A DNA stretch of 64,000 bases from Zhengitettix transpicula (Eukaryota; Arthropoda; Insecta; Orthoptera; Tetrigidae), in assembly GCA_037074705.1 (NCBI GenBank), contig CM073591.1, positions 135,105,032 through 135,169,031 on the forward strand, in the 5' to 3' direction. The notes beneath the pieces are model-generated. The model did not search any database. It saw only the letters and a list, made by a program, of their open reading frames with translations, and was not told the DNA's origin. Positions 33,985-45,515 of the stretch are shown piece after piece. Positions within the stretch are counted from its first letter, which is position 1. Every line of letters begins with the position of its first letter. Both the position numbers and the translations under genes were made by a program.

Positions 33985-34405
33985 TCTCACTCTACGTAGC
34001 TAAATATTTTTCCTCTTTAGTTCTGTTTTCCTGCCTCTGTTTTCTGCTTTTAACAAAAATACATAACAACATCCCCTCGCAGCTGCCGACAGGGGATGAA
34101 TCAACGGAATGATTTAGTGTTGTGCTACAAACAAAATGTGTATAGTGCATTTATGACGTGTTTATATTTTTGAAGTTCTGTCGTTGTAATTATGAGATGG
34201 TACTAAATATTTAGTCACATAACGGTTGTAATTAGATTATTGTATTGTGTGGTTCATTTCTTTCTTACCTATAATGTATTCTGTTCATTATTTATCTTGT
34301 ATCTTTATCAAAACCACACATAAGTTCTCTTCAATATCATTATTTTTTCCGATATTTATTCACAGGAGCTTTCGGTTCATTTGCCATAATTATCTGTAAC
34401 ATATT
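33985..34405 (+). other. Probable 3' untranslated end of the CR1-like LINE
   Basis: AT-rich DNA after the LINE stop codon. It contains a hairpin CATCCCCT..AGGGGATG (about 34071-34099) with a 13-nt loop. The exact 3' end of the LINE is not defined. Confidence 0.35.
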
Positions 34406-34417
34406 ATAAAATGTTTT

Positions 34418-34879
34418 TATGGAAGTCTGCGAGGTCTATTCTCTCGCAGGCAGCACCTTGTATGAGAGACAGGAACGGGCTACCTTTGGGGATGCCTTTT
34501 CCTACTAAGGTTCCCACATACCTTGGGCATACGGTAAGAGTTTTTCTCTCCTCCCATTTGAACAGTCGGCCAGCTGCGTCCAAAACTGGTTGAGGTACGG
34601 AGAAGAGAATGCTGCGTATCCACAGCAAGTTCTTCTCCCGCTATCGGAAGAGCGTGGGATAAGTACCCAATGCCCAACCTACCTGATGCAGGTTTTTATA
34701 GGGATTTCCCTGCATTACTTTTAGGCGAATGCCGGGTAGGATCATTAAACTATAGCCCAGGGGCCCAAGAAACCCTCTACCCTTCCGCATCCCCCCTTTC
34801 AAATCCCTTCCTATGCTATTAAAGGGGAGTTGCCACCATGTGGATTACCTTAATGTAGCCTGCTACCTTAAAAATAAAA
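34418..34879 (+). mobile_element. R516 retroposon, copy 6 (462 bp)
   Basis: Flanked by TAAAATGTTTT (34407-34417 and 34880-34890), with an A-rich tail before the right copy. The 5' end shows a perfect 7-bp hairpin CTGCGAG..CTCGCAG. Two internal deletions relative to copy 3 explain its length: one near 34500 (loses the 'CTCTCTCCG..' part) and one at about 34765 exactly after 'CCCAGGGGCCC'. Confidence 0.88.
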
Positions 34880-34894
34880 TAAAATGTTTTCCAT

Positions 34895-36655
34895 GACTTT
34901 TATTTACTAAATTACGTCAATTAGTTTTCTCTGTTTGGTTTGGTACATTTACAATCTTTATCAACCAAAATGTTTTTAGTACTTCACAGTGTTTTTTTTA
35001 AAAATATCATTTATGTAATCCTTTTTTTAAAATGCTGTGGTGAATACGGTTTCCTCATAAGAGGGTTAACGAAGAATAAATACATCTACACAAACCTATT
35101 TAAATTTTACATGTGTGTGCAAAGACAATTTGTAAGTTATACGGAGAGAAATCTTGTTTATTTGGTAGAACTTACAATATCAAAATAAAAATATTCTGTC
35201 AGTAGTTAATTATTAATTTAAATTTCATAACGCTTAATGTAAAAGTCCAAGAAACAATTAAGCAAAAAAGCGTGTTGAAAAAAAAAATTCTTACTCGGAT
35301 AGAAATTTGTCTAACAGTTTTCAATATTTATTTGTCTTCGCCTGACCAACAAGTATCATTTTTTGCATCTCCAATGATTTGGTTCCTATTGCGACGACAA
35401 GTGCTATATTTGGTATTTCCGTTACGAAGCCAAAAGTAAACTAATGTATTTTCTGGACCGAATTTATACTGGCCCCATTCCTTTATAATTTTCGTGACAA
35501 AGTTTTCCATATATCGGGATAATTTGACTTAATTTGTTTTTTTAATATAAATGTATTTACGATTGCAATGATTCACTCTATTTAATTATTCATGTCATGA
35601 AATCATTTAAAGAACGCGTGATGACAGGAATATGGCAGAATCAGATTAAGATCTCAAATATTTAAATGAATATAACTTCCCCAGAAATTTTTCTACAGGA
35701 AAATAAATTAGAGAAGTTCTTAAAATATTTATGTAGAAGAGAAGAGAATGACACTCGTTAGACCGACGTCATTACTCCATAACTACTTGCGTCAGCAAAA
35801 ACACTTAGTGTCTTTGTTGCATGTCAGCCTACATGTATCCGCACGTTTTTCTTTATCAAAGTTAATTAAGGCCTATGTATCTATAGAAAGCAAAGTAAAA
35901 CACAAATTTGTCGTTTGTAGAACGTTGCTTTAGTTAGATACAACAAATTTCTAGTTTCAAATCAATTGAATCTCTCTGAAATGTCTATTCACCCGAAGAA
36001 TAGGCTTCCCACTCAACTAAGTTGGAAACACTTTTATCTGATTGCTCTAGCTGTCTCATTGTGTGAAATGGCCTTTCAGGTAGCTATTTGAACCACTGTC
36101 TGATTGCGTAACATGGAGACTAGTTCAAGGAAACTAATAGTTAGTCTAGGAGCAAGGCATTTTTACACGTCGAAGTATTTATTTCTATTTTGATAAATAA
36201 TCGATCAACTCATTTGACATGTTTTAAGAGTTCCCCATCATTTAATTATTTTTATTATTCAGTTTTCCCACATTGGATGCTTCGTTACCCTATCATTTTA
36301 TTTCTAAAGCAATCTGAATTCAACTTAATGTAAACATTGGAAAAGTAGATGAAATTTGAATGGTTGTGTTTCTATTATCTTCTTCTGCCTATCTCGTTGT
36401 TAGTGTACAGAATATAACGAAATTCTGGAAAGAATTAAGTCGCAGAACTATAAAGTTTACTTCAAGAGTATAACTTTAAAATGACATGATAATATTTATT
36501 TAAATAATCATCGATCAGTCGATTAATACTATAAGTTCTAATTATATTTCCACTACATTTAATCCTTAAAGAGATAACTAACATTTATACGTCTTCACCA
36601 ATGATTAGATTATTATATGTACATTAATTATAAATGATTTTATATCTATCAACAT
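34895..36655. other. AT-rich stretch without a recognisable gene
   Basis: No supported feature. The frames at 34940-35188 and 35328-35510 show no family motif. Confidence 0.45.
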
Positions 36656-36658
36656 ATC

Positions 36659-37968
36659 CCACTGTGATCAAAAAGAAGGTGAAGTTGTTATTTAAAACTC
36701 CCGGGTATTAGGAAGGCACGTACATTCGTAGGTTGGTAGGACTGTCTCTAATATTTGCTAAGCGTCTGTTTGCTAAAAGGTTTAATTATCTCCGAGATAC
36801 ACGTGTTTTTGTAAACAACCAAATGTGAATTTTTCGATTTTTACAATGGGTGATTTTGTTGAGCAAAGAACTTGCATCAAATTTTGTTTGCGGAACGAAT
36901 ATTCTTGTGCGGACACGTTGAAAATTTTGCGGAAGGCCTTTGGTGATCAAACTATGGTACAAAAAAACGTTTATAAGTGGTACAACGAGTTCAAAGAGGA
37001 CCGAGAACGCGTTGCAGTCGAACCGCGCTCTGGACGACCATCAACGTCTACCGACGAGGCCCACGTCCAAAAAATCAAAGATTTGGTGATTGAAAATCGT
37101 TGATGGACAATTAGAGATCTCGCTGATAGTGTTGGAATATCATTTGGCTCAGCCCACACCATTTTGAAGAATGTTTTGTGTCTCAGACGCGTCAAGTTTC
37201 GATTGTTGCCAAAATCGCTCAATTTTTTTTAAAAAAAATGCGTCGCGTTGATGTGTGTGAAACTTTGCTGTCTGACTATCAGGACCACTTTAAATACATC
37301 ATTACTGGAGACGAGACTTAGATTTACACATACGATCCTGAAACCACCGACCAATCCAGCGAATATCGTGAAAAAGGTGAAGCAAGACCGAGAAGACCAC
37401 GGCAAAGTCGATCGAAAATCTAGGTAATGTTGTCAGTTTTCTTTGATTATCGTGGTGTGGTGCACTATGAATTCCTTCCGCCGGGCCAAACTGTCAACAA
37501 AGAATATTATTTGAGCGTTGTGCGTCGTTTGCGTGAAGCTATTCGTCGGAAACGGCCGGAATTATGGGCGAACAACACTTGGTTTCTTCATCACAATAAT
37601 GCACCATCATGTCATACTGCATTGGTGCTTCGCGGCTTTTTTGCCAAAAAATCTACTCATATCGTTCCGCAACCACCGTATTCGCCTGATTTAGCTCCGT
37701 GCGACTTCTGGCTACTCAGCGAACTCAAAAGGCCAATGCGGGGACGCCGTTTTGACACGATTGAGGAGATAAAAACCGAATCGAAGAAGGTCTTGAAGGC
37801 GATACCGGAAAAAGACTATTCCGATTGTTTGGAAGACTGGAAAAAGCGTTGGAAAAAGTTCGTTTTATCGCACGGGGATTACTTTGAAGGGGATGGAATT
37901 GATTTGGAAGAATAAATAAATAATTTTTATTTTATAAATAAATTCACCTTACTCTTTTTTCACAATGG
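36659..37968 (+). mobile_element. Mariner (DD34D) element, second type, copy A
   Basis: A 1,310-bp element, the normal size for mariner, with diverged terminal inverted repeats. The left end is CCACTGTGATCAAAAAGAAG; the right end on the minus strand is CCATTGTGAAAAAAGAGTAA; both continue GGTGAA. It is closely related to 45516-46807, from the left terminus ('CGGGTATTAGGAAGGC', 'GGTTGGTAGGACTG') to the right. An intact TA target duplication is not visible at its edges. The transposase is broken. Confidence 0.92.
36846..37915 (+). pseudogene. Mariner transposase pseudogene, copy A
   Basis: The start is probably the ATG at 36846 ([14 protein letters not shown]), as the N-terminal HTH follows at once: '[14 protein letters not shown]', '[15 protein letters not shown]', '[10 protein letters not shown]'. 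A TGA at 37101-37103 interrupts 'ENR*WTIRDLADSVGISFG'. More stops are at about 37228 and 37318, the latter changing the GDETW block to GDET*. A 12-bp-scale insertion with a stop lies near 37396-37421. The catalytic region has 'GDET' (first Asp) and 'HNNAPSCHTALVLRG', where the second Asp is Asn and one residue is inserted. 'YSPDLAPCDF' has the third Asp, and 'GDYFEGDGIDLEE' ends the protein. It could not be active even if the stops were ignored, because of the Asp-to-Asn change. Confidence 0.93.
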
Positions 37969-37969
37969 T

Positions 37970-40900
37970 GTCATAAATGTTGGAAGTTGCTTTCATCCTA
38001 ATGTAAAAATTGTGGAAATCCTAAGTATAGATTTTGTTTTCGTCAGGAATTTGTTAATAAATCGTATATTGTTTTTACAAGAACAATTTTTAGACATTTT
38101 GTCATATTTTTGTATAAATATTGAAAATATAATGAAATACTTCATTACAAAATTAAGAAATTTAGGGCTTTTATAAACGTAAAAGACTCAAGTTAGTGAA
38201 AATGTTTTCCTGAATTCATATTTTACATTTTAAATCACCTACAATCTTTCGTGAAATAGTAGTTATTAGCTAAAACAATTATTTATCCCATTCAACATTA
38301 TTTACGAACAGGATTCGTTTCATGCTAAATAGTCCCTTATTATTCTTTGAAAGATGACGAGTAACCACAAATTTACATTTTAACGTAGTATATCACCACA
38401 AGAAACATAAAAACAATTGTGGTAATAAAATATATTTTAAAATTTATTTTTAATAAGAAAATTTTGCAACCTGATATGATTTCGTTATGAATCAAAAATA
38501 TTTTCATCTAGAAGCATTTTAATTTGAAATTTTATGACGGATAAATACCAGCAGCTATAAATGGGAAGTAGACTTTATTATGACCGACAAATATGCGAAA
38601 ACTTCCACTTCTCAGTGAATATCATCTGCAGAATGATGCAACAAGATGGAAGGAAAATCTAGGGGATATCAAAGTAGGAACCGTTCCTAAAACTATACGA
38701 AAAATAGATAACATATACATTCAGAGAATAGAGAGACAGACTGTAGCTGCGTAAGTCCTGATATTACTTATGAATTTATTCTTTCAACGGTAATTATTTT
38801 CATCGTCTGAAAGAAACAATTATTAGAATAGAACACATTATTTATACACAGATGGTTCTAGGATGCGGAACGAGTAATACTTTCTACATTATTTTCTACT
38901 TATAATTTATGTCTTAAATTTCATAAGAATCATGTAACATATTTATTAATTCATCTGAATGAAATGATTAATTTTTTCAGAACAAAATCAATTATTATTA
39001 TTAATACCACTCTAAAATGTTTACAAAATTAAAGGCTACTAATAATTAATGACTTATACGAATGTATTCAGATTACAACTTTATCTATCTATAGGAGTAT
39101 TTTCCAAAATTAGTTTTCAGAGCAGAAGTCGTTCACGAGGAAATTTTGAATTTCAGTGTTTCTAAATTCTTTAATGTTATCAGAAAATTTAGAAAAAAAT
39201 TAAATATTTCAGTATTCTACTCTTTTTTTAAATTGACAAAGACTTACTTAAAACTCTTGTGCAAATGAATGCAGGTCCGACTTGTACTAAATTTATCAAA
39301 ATTATTTACTGTAAATACCAACCAGGAGTAACTCAATTTATCTGAGAGAGTAAGTGTATCCAATTTATAGAATAGCACCTTACTTCTAGGTATACTTTAC
39401 CTTCACCTGTGGAGTTACCCCTAAATATAATTCCGTAAGACATTATGGAATGTAAATACACCGGATATAGTAATTTTTCAATTACTATAATTTCTGTCTG
39501 CATATTTCTATTAGTTAAGTTTATTAATTAATATACTGACATGATATTTCCAATAAATTTATTATCTGGTGAAAGACCTAGAAATTTTGTTCTTCCTGCT
39601 ACTGGTTATATTTTGTGTTTTCTATTACAGTACACAGCTTAACCATTTACATAAAATCAATGCATAATGGTATTAAATGTATTCTTAGAAACTTCCAGAA
39701 TAACTTTATTGCCTTGTATTAATATATATAGACATAATAATATCCATCTACTGCCAAATTAATTGAAGCCTTTTCATTATATTATTTCCATTTGATTCAT
39801 GAAGTATCTTATTAAAAGTTCCAAATTTCATGTTGTTTAATTTTTTCAGACTGACATGCAGCCATTTATTCCCTTCACATTTAGCTATTCTAAATCAAGC
39901 CAACTGTTACTGATGGAAACTGAAAATTTAATTATTGGAGTCAACGAGAAGCGGTCATTATTACTCTATTATTATTCTGCTTGTGAGGACTGAAGCAGGT
40001 TGTATTCATCAACAAACAAAATATATAATTACAATTTGTCTGTTTACTGGCTGCGAATTCAATCAGTTATAACTGTATTTTATTATTTTAAGAGAAAGGT
40101 TTTAATTTAAATTAAATATATTTTAATACAATTTAGTTCGTGATTAAACGCTAGGTTTATGTAATGTATATATTTCGCACGTCCTAACCCCGCCGGGATT
40201 TATCAGCCGTCATCCTACCTGTATTTCTACAGTGCACTTGAAATCAGACATTTTTATAGTTCAGATTAGCTTTTACAATTTATTAAGTTTCGTCTTTATC
40301 GACACCGATTATGTATGTGACTTTGGTATATTTAAGTATTGCGCGTCTTTAAGTGAGCTGACAGATTTTATATAATAAGCTGTCATGGAAGTAATAAAAT
40401 TATGCTACAAAACAGAATGATTTCAAAGGAATGTTAAACGTGCGTGAAGCTGCGCACACGATGTTGTGAACTCTGAAGCTAGACGCCTGTAAATAATGGA
40501 GTGACGCCACCAGGACGCCGGATTAACTATGTAAATTGCTTCTAGACGCTCGGAGCTAATCGTTGGATTATAAGACGCGTTCCCTTGTAGAGTCATCAAT
40601 TCTTATTTCCTGAAGAAAAATCACAACCAATGATTGCCAGAGCCTGAAGGCCGTGTCAACGGAGCAAACAAAAGATGTGCGCTACAATTGTCAATTTTTT
40701 TATGTCGATATATATCAAACGAGAAATCATAATATAAAGATTAGAGTTAAAATATTTTGCTTAAGATTAAACAGGTGAAAATTTATTTACAGTCTATAGA
40801 GTTAATTGGTCTGTTTCGTGCTGTGTATTAAGCGAAATTACTACAGGAAGCATCGGAGAGCTACAAGAAACAATAACCAAGATAGCAAGATTCTAATTTT

Positions 40901-41870
40901 TTTATACTTATCGATCATTCCATTCGTTGTATGAATAATTTAGAAATGTATTACCGATTTTTCGCACCATACACACAAGATTTTGAAACGTTTGATCTAT
41001 CACATAATTCACCATTTGACCTTAAAATCAAAGGATATTTGATAAAAAAAATCGATGTATGCTGGCCCACACTTTCTTATGAGAAACAGTTCATAAGTTT
41101 AAAAATACCATCGTAATTATGCAATATGAGTAAAAGTTCCTAAACAATATGTTTGCTTTTTAAAGTGGCATCATCACTATTTTCGACGTAAATATTTCTG
41201 ATAACCTTGTCAGAGACTGATAATTTCTGGCAGAAACTGATAAAAATAAATAATTTATTGTTATTTAAAGGTTACGGTATCGGTCAACAATTTACAAATG
41301 CCGGAAAAATTCCTCGGTATTGTCAGTAACAACTAAACAATAAGCTCAGATAACAAAACGAAAGGGCAATGCAATTTTTTAGATCTTAAAGATAATTAAG
41401 ATATTTTTGTTTCACAGCTTTTATATGCAATTCTAGAAATTGTGATTTGAAGAGAATAATGAATAATGCAGGCAGGAAAGCGGTCTAAGATTATTATCAA
41501 GATCTGTTGAATATGAAAGCAGAGCTAGCCACATGTTTAGATTGGTTTAAGTAGACTTCTATAATAATATTTTTAATTTGACGAAAAAATTATAAGCTAA
41601 TTTAGTACAGAAAATTTGTTTCTTCTTTAGTTCATAAATTTAGCTTTCTTCTAAAAAGAAGTTACCGTTATTTCTAATATACAAAACTAATAGATTTTCA
41701 ATACGACGTGAGTGATCAGGCAACAAATTTCGTGTTCCTTATAACTGCATAATTTATTATTTGGTAAATTCTTAAACATTTAAAACGATTATATATATAA
41801 ACCATTATATATGAACTACTTATTGCAGAAAAATAATAACTAATTCTGGATTTGAAACTTCTGCAGCTAT
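37970..41870. other. Long AT-rich stretch without a recognisable gene
   Basis: No supported gene or repeat. A G+C-richer patch at about 40430-40680 has no recognised content. The 61-codon frame at 40931-41116 matches nothing I know. Confidence 0.45.

Positions 41871-41873
<3 letters not shown>

Positions 41874-41909
<36 letters not shown>
41874..41909 (+). repeat. (AT)n microsatellite
   Basis: An uninterrupted AT run that forms the left flank of LTR-like copy 4. Confidence 0.95.
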
Positions 41910-41912
<3 letters not shown>

Positions 41913-42785
41913 AATGCCAATTAATTAATCCATTCATGGTTTTTAAATAATTTAAATTGTTAGCTAATAAATGAATTGTAAGCGGCATGAGCAAGGAAAG
42001 AAACAATGAGCGGCGAGTTCTGTTGCTTTGATGAACAACCGAAATGGAAATGCGCGCTAAAACTCGGGAGGCACTACGATAGGCAGTTGGCGGAGAAACA
42101 TTGCGAGGAGCAGAACAAATAATAAAACTTGAGCAGAGACTAGACGTCGTTAATGTATTACCAGTTAAAGATGAGAATTAATAGAAAGTAGAACATTCAC
42201 GGAAGTATTGCATCGTAAATATTGGAAAGTAATTGCAGTTTTTGTCAGAATAGAACTTTCCAAAACCTTCGTGCAGAAATTGTTCCAGGAGAACATTAGT
42301 AAATTATTGAGGAGCGGAGCAGTCAACGAAATACAGCCATATCTTAAAGTGAAGTGTAGAATCAGTGAAAACCAAGGCCTAATATTAAAAATTAAAGTGT
42401 GTAAAAGTGTCCGAACGAGGTACCGAACGATTGTTCTGGTACCAGACCGACGGTCCGTTAGTAACATAACTTTGATAAATTTGTAAACTATAATTAAAAG
42501 GGTAGTCATATTTCGTTCAGAGTTAATTTAGTTCAGCTTTCATTCCACTTATATTTCATATAGTTTTTAGGTTAATTTTTTTATATTTTGAATTGTTAAT
42601 AGTCAAATTGTACATTTAACATGTCGTAATTATCAAACCCAGTGAAGGCCCTGAAAAAAGATATATTAAATTTTGATTGTAATTGTTTTTAATTTTTGGA
42701 AGGCACAAATTGATAATACATCATTTGTTTGTTAAAATTTGATTATCTTTTTCATTTAATTAACCCTATTTAGTTGATTATTAGA
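41910..42785. mobile_element. AT-microsatellite-inserted LTR-like element, copy 4
   Basis: An 876-bp unit starting TGTAATGCCAATTAATTAAT, nearly identical to copy 1 over the first ~100 bp ('TAAATTGTTAGC', 'GAATTGTAAGCGG', 'GAGCGGCG'). It ends TTGATTATTAGA, where copies 1-3 have ..TTACA, so one terminal base is mutated. It is followed by ATATATATAT. It shares 'CTGGTACCAG' and 'TCAAACCCAGTGAAGG' with copy 2. The open frames on both strands (42165-42509 minus, 42208-42486 plus) overlap each other and are not recognisable proteins. Confidence 0.65.
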
Positions 42786-42799
42786 ATATATATATATAT

Positions 42800-43379
42800 T
42801 CTCCTGTATATACTTCCTCTTCCGAAGGAAAGATGACATCTGATGGCTTACATTGTGGTTACAAGACGACTACGGAAATATGGTGCCTTATATTACCATA
42901 TATGTTATGGTCTATCTTCATCAAGAATTATGAAATAAATTATGATTAAGAACGTGAAATATAATATTATTTTTTTCGGTAAATGCACAAAAACGTGTCA
43001 CCATACATCCAAATTTTTCTATTGATATTAAACTTAATTGTAAAATAGCAGTAAACCTACAGTCAGTATGTATGTATTTCAACTTAAAACTAATTGTATT
43101 ATATTTTACTTTGTTACATTAACTCTTATTTTATTGAAAATTTTTCGGTGCAATGTTATATGAAATGCTAATATATTTATAATATTATATCTGCGAGCAT
43201 GTAAATAGTTCAGAAAAAAACACGTTAGTGACAGCATTGTACCCTCTTGCTAGCATATAAAATAGGAGGATATAAATAAATAAAGTATCCGAAAATTCCT
43301 CAAACTCATTGGAATTTATGAAAACTAAACACGAAGAATCGGAATTCCGGAAAGGGATTTTCACGAAAATGAAGGCAAT
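42800..43379. other. AT-rich stretch without a recognisable gene
   Basis: No supported feature. Confidence 0.4.
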
Positions 43380-43391
43380 GAGACATTTAAA

Positions 43392-43639
43392 GCCGGCCTG
43401 CTTTGGTGTAGTCATTGCTTAGCATCACAGAGGTCCCGTGTTCGAATCCCGGCATGGGCATTGATGGTTGTGATCGACCTGGTCAAGAAAACTGGGGTTA
43501 AGGCTGTGGGAGAATCGACACTCTGACCAGGTGTAACTCCTAAATCCAGAATGTGTCATGTAAGATGACAGTATGGCAGCCGCCTCGGTAGGCCAAGGCC
43601 CTTCGGGGCTGTCCAGCCAAGGAGTTAGTTAGTTAGTTA
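43392..43639 (+). mobile_element. tRNA-derived SINE with GTTA tail and 12-bp target duplication
   Basis: A 248-bp element flanked by GAGACATTTAAA (43380-43391 and 43640-43651). Near the start is an A-box-like TGGTGTAGTCA, and about 40 bp later a perfect B box, GTTCGAATCCC, inside 'GTGTTCGAATCCCGGCA'. Together these are the RNA polymerase III promoter of a tRNA-derived head. The body includes 'GAATCGACACTCTGACCAGG' and 'GCCCTTCGGGGC' (a hairpin), and the 3' end is a short (GTTA)n repeat rather than poly(A). The intact duplication and promoter boxes indicate a relatively young copy. A degenerate copy is at 21738-21863. The tRNA-like head does not fold as a functional tRNA gene, so I do not call a tRNA. 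Confidence 0.93.
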
Positions 43640-43654
43640 GAGACATTTAAAAGT

Positions 43655-45510
43655 GACTAAAAGGAACCTTACAGGCGAAGTACAATGTTGTGAAAGGTAA
43701 TAAGAAGAAATAGACTAAGACATGACAACCCACAGCGATCGTAAAGGATGATACAATATGAAGGAAACGAAGTTATAAGAACTGTAGGCACGGAATTGAT
43801 GATTGATTGAGATCAAGGCATGTAATAAATGTACAACTGTACGAATAAGTGTACAACTGATAACGAATAAAATTATAAAATACGTAAAAATATTCTGTAG
43901 AACCGTTTTAAAAAAATAATATTACATAGAAAGTACACCAGGTAAGTTATGAAGTGTGGTTACAAAAAGTATTAACAAATAAGTAAAACTTGACATGAAA
44001 AATGTAAAAAGAAATATATTATTGGTGAGGTAAAGAAACCGTAGAATTTCTAAAGTGAGAGCCATGGCAAAAATATGCACACAATAAGTAAAATAAGTGG
44101 ACATTGGAAATATATATTCACAATAATTTCAGACAAATAAGACTCAATTCATTAATAAAGAACACATAAGGACATTAATAAATATATATTCTGATAACTT
44201 AGCCAATTGATGGAACTAGAGGGAATTGAAAGTTCCGAAGAGTTTACGACACAAAACACAGCAATCAAGTTTTTCTTGAAGAAATAAGTAAATTTAAAGA
44301 ATATCTAGTTGGTCTAAGATCGAAAATGACGTATCCTTCTTGTTATGTATTCGTAATAAATTATTCAAATCCAAATACTTTATGGGATGTACGGAACATC
44401 ATATTATTTGCACCACGTAAACTAATAGTAACACCTCAAAAGTTTGCAGCGCTGCCGCATAAAAAGTTAGAAGATACCACCATCCGTCATTCTTAAACTT
44501 CGTTGTTTCTTCATTGTGAGAATGAAAATAATACCAGGGTGAATATGGAAACTTTTTAATTTTTAACGATCGTAATGGAGTGCGCAAGTGTACGTAGTCG
44601 TAATTAATAATATTTATTCTAAAATAGTTTCAGACAAATAAATCCAAAATAGTTATTGTAAAATTCGTGAGAATACATGCGTATATTTCGCACAAAACGA
44701 ATTGTTGAGTTGACCTATCGTAATGGCAACATTATTATATTGTATTCAATATATAATACATTTGTTATTTTAATATAATATTTCTTAGAGAAAGTATTTT
44801 TATTCAGAAAATAACTAGGCAATTATTTATAAAATCGTTTCAGTATAATATATAATTAAAATAGCACAATGAGAGGTGATAAAATGATGATGCTAAAATG
44901 AACAACTAAAATTAAATATTTGCATGTTTTAGATTATATTAAATTATCACAAAAATATTTCGCAGTTTCTTAAAAACGTTTAAAATATCGTTGCTAACAC
45001 AAGTCTAATCTCAGACGTTTACTTTCTTCATTATATTATATGATTTTTAATGCAATCACATATTGGAAGCGTTCCTTCACAACCTTTCCGTCAGTTTTCA
45101 TACTTTCTTGTTTTTCGTAAATGTGTAATAAATTTCATATTTTGCTTCTGTCATCATTCACCGACGGTTCTTGAGCCAACTTTGTTGTTGTCGCAACGAT
45201 GTTATTACGGCGGCGTTTTTGACATCTAATTAAAATTTCTTGAGTGGTGATTTATAAGATGAACGATGTATATTAAAATAATACTTTAACACAAAATATT
45301 ATATGGATTGTCACTATTTTATTCACATACTTTCGTCGATTTAAAAGTTCAAATATAATTTTGATACAAAATAGTTCTTAATGAGACACTAATGACTTGG
45401 AAAATCTATATAAATTTATTATAATGAGCAAGAGTAAAATAATGTACATTAAAAATTGGAAACAAAAAATTTAGTACTGTGTTCTTGAAGGTATTGTAAA
45501 ACTTCATAGG
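43655..45510. other. AT-rich stretch without a recognisable gene
   Basis: No supported feature. Confidence 0.45.
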
Positions 45511-45515
45511 ACATG

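Noticed and set aside
42165..42509. 114-codon minus-strand frame overlapping a 92-codon plus-strand frame
   Set aside because: Both are inside LTR-like copy 4 and are not conserved in copies 1-3.
43392..43470. Possible tRNA gene (A-box-like and perfect B box)
   Set aside because: The cloverleaf does not close, and the sequence continues as a SINE with a target duplication around the whole unit.
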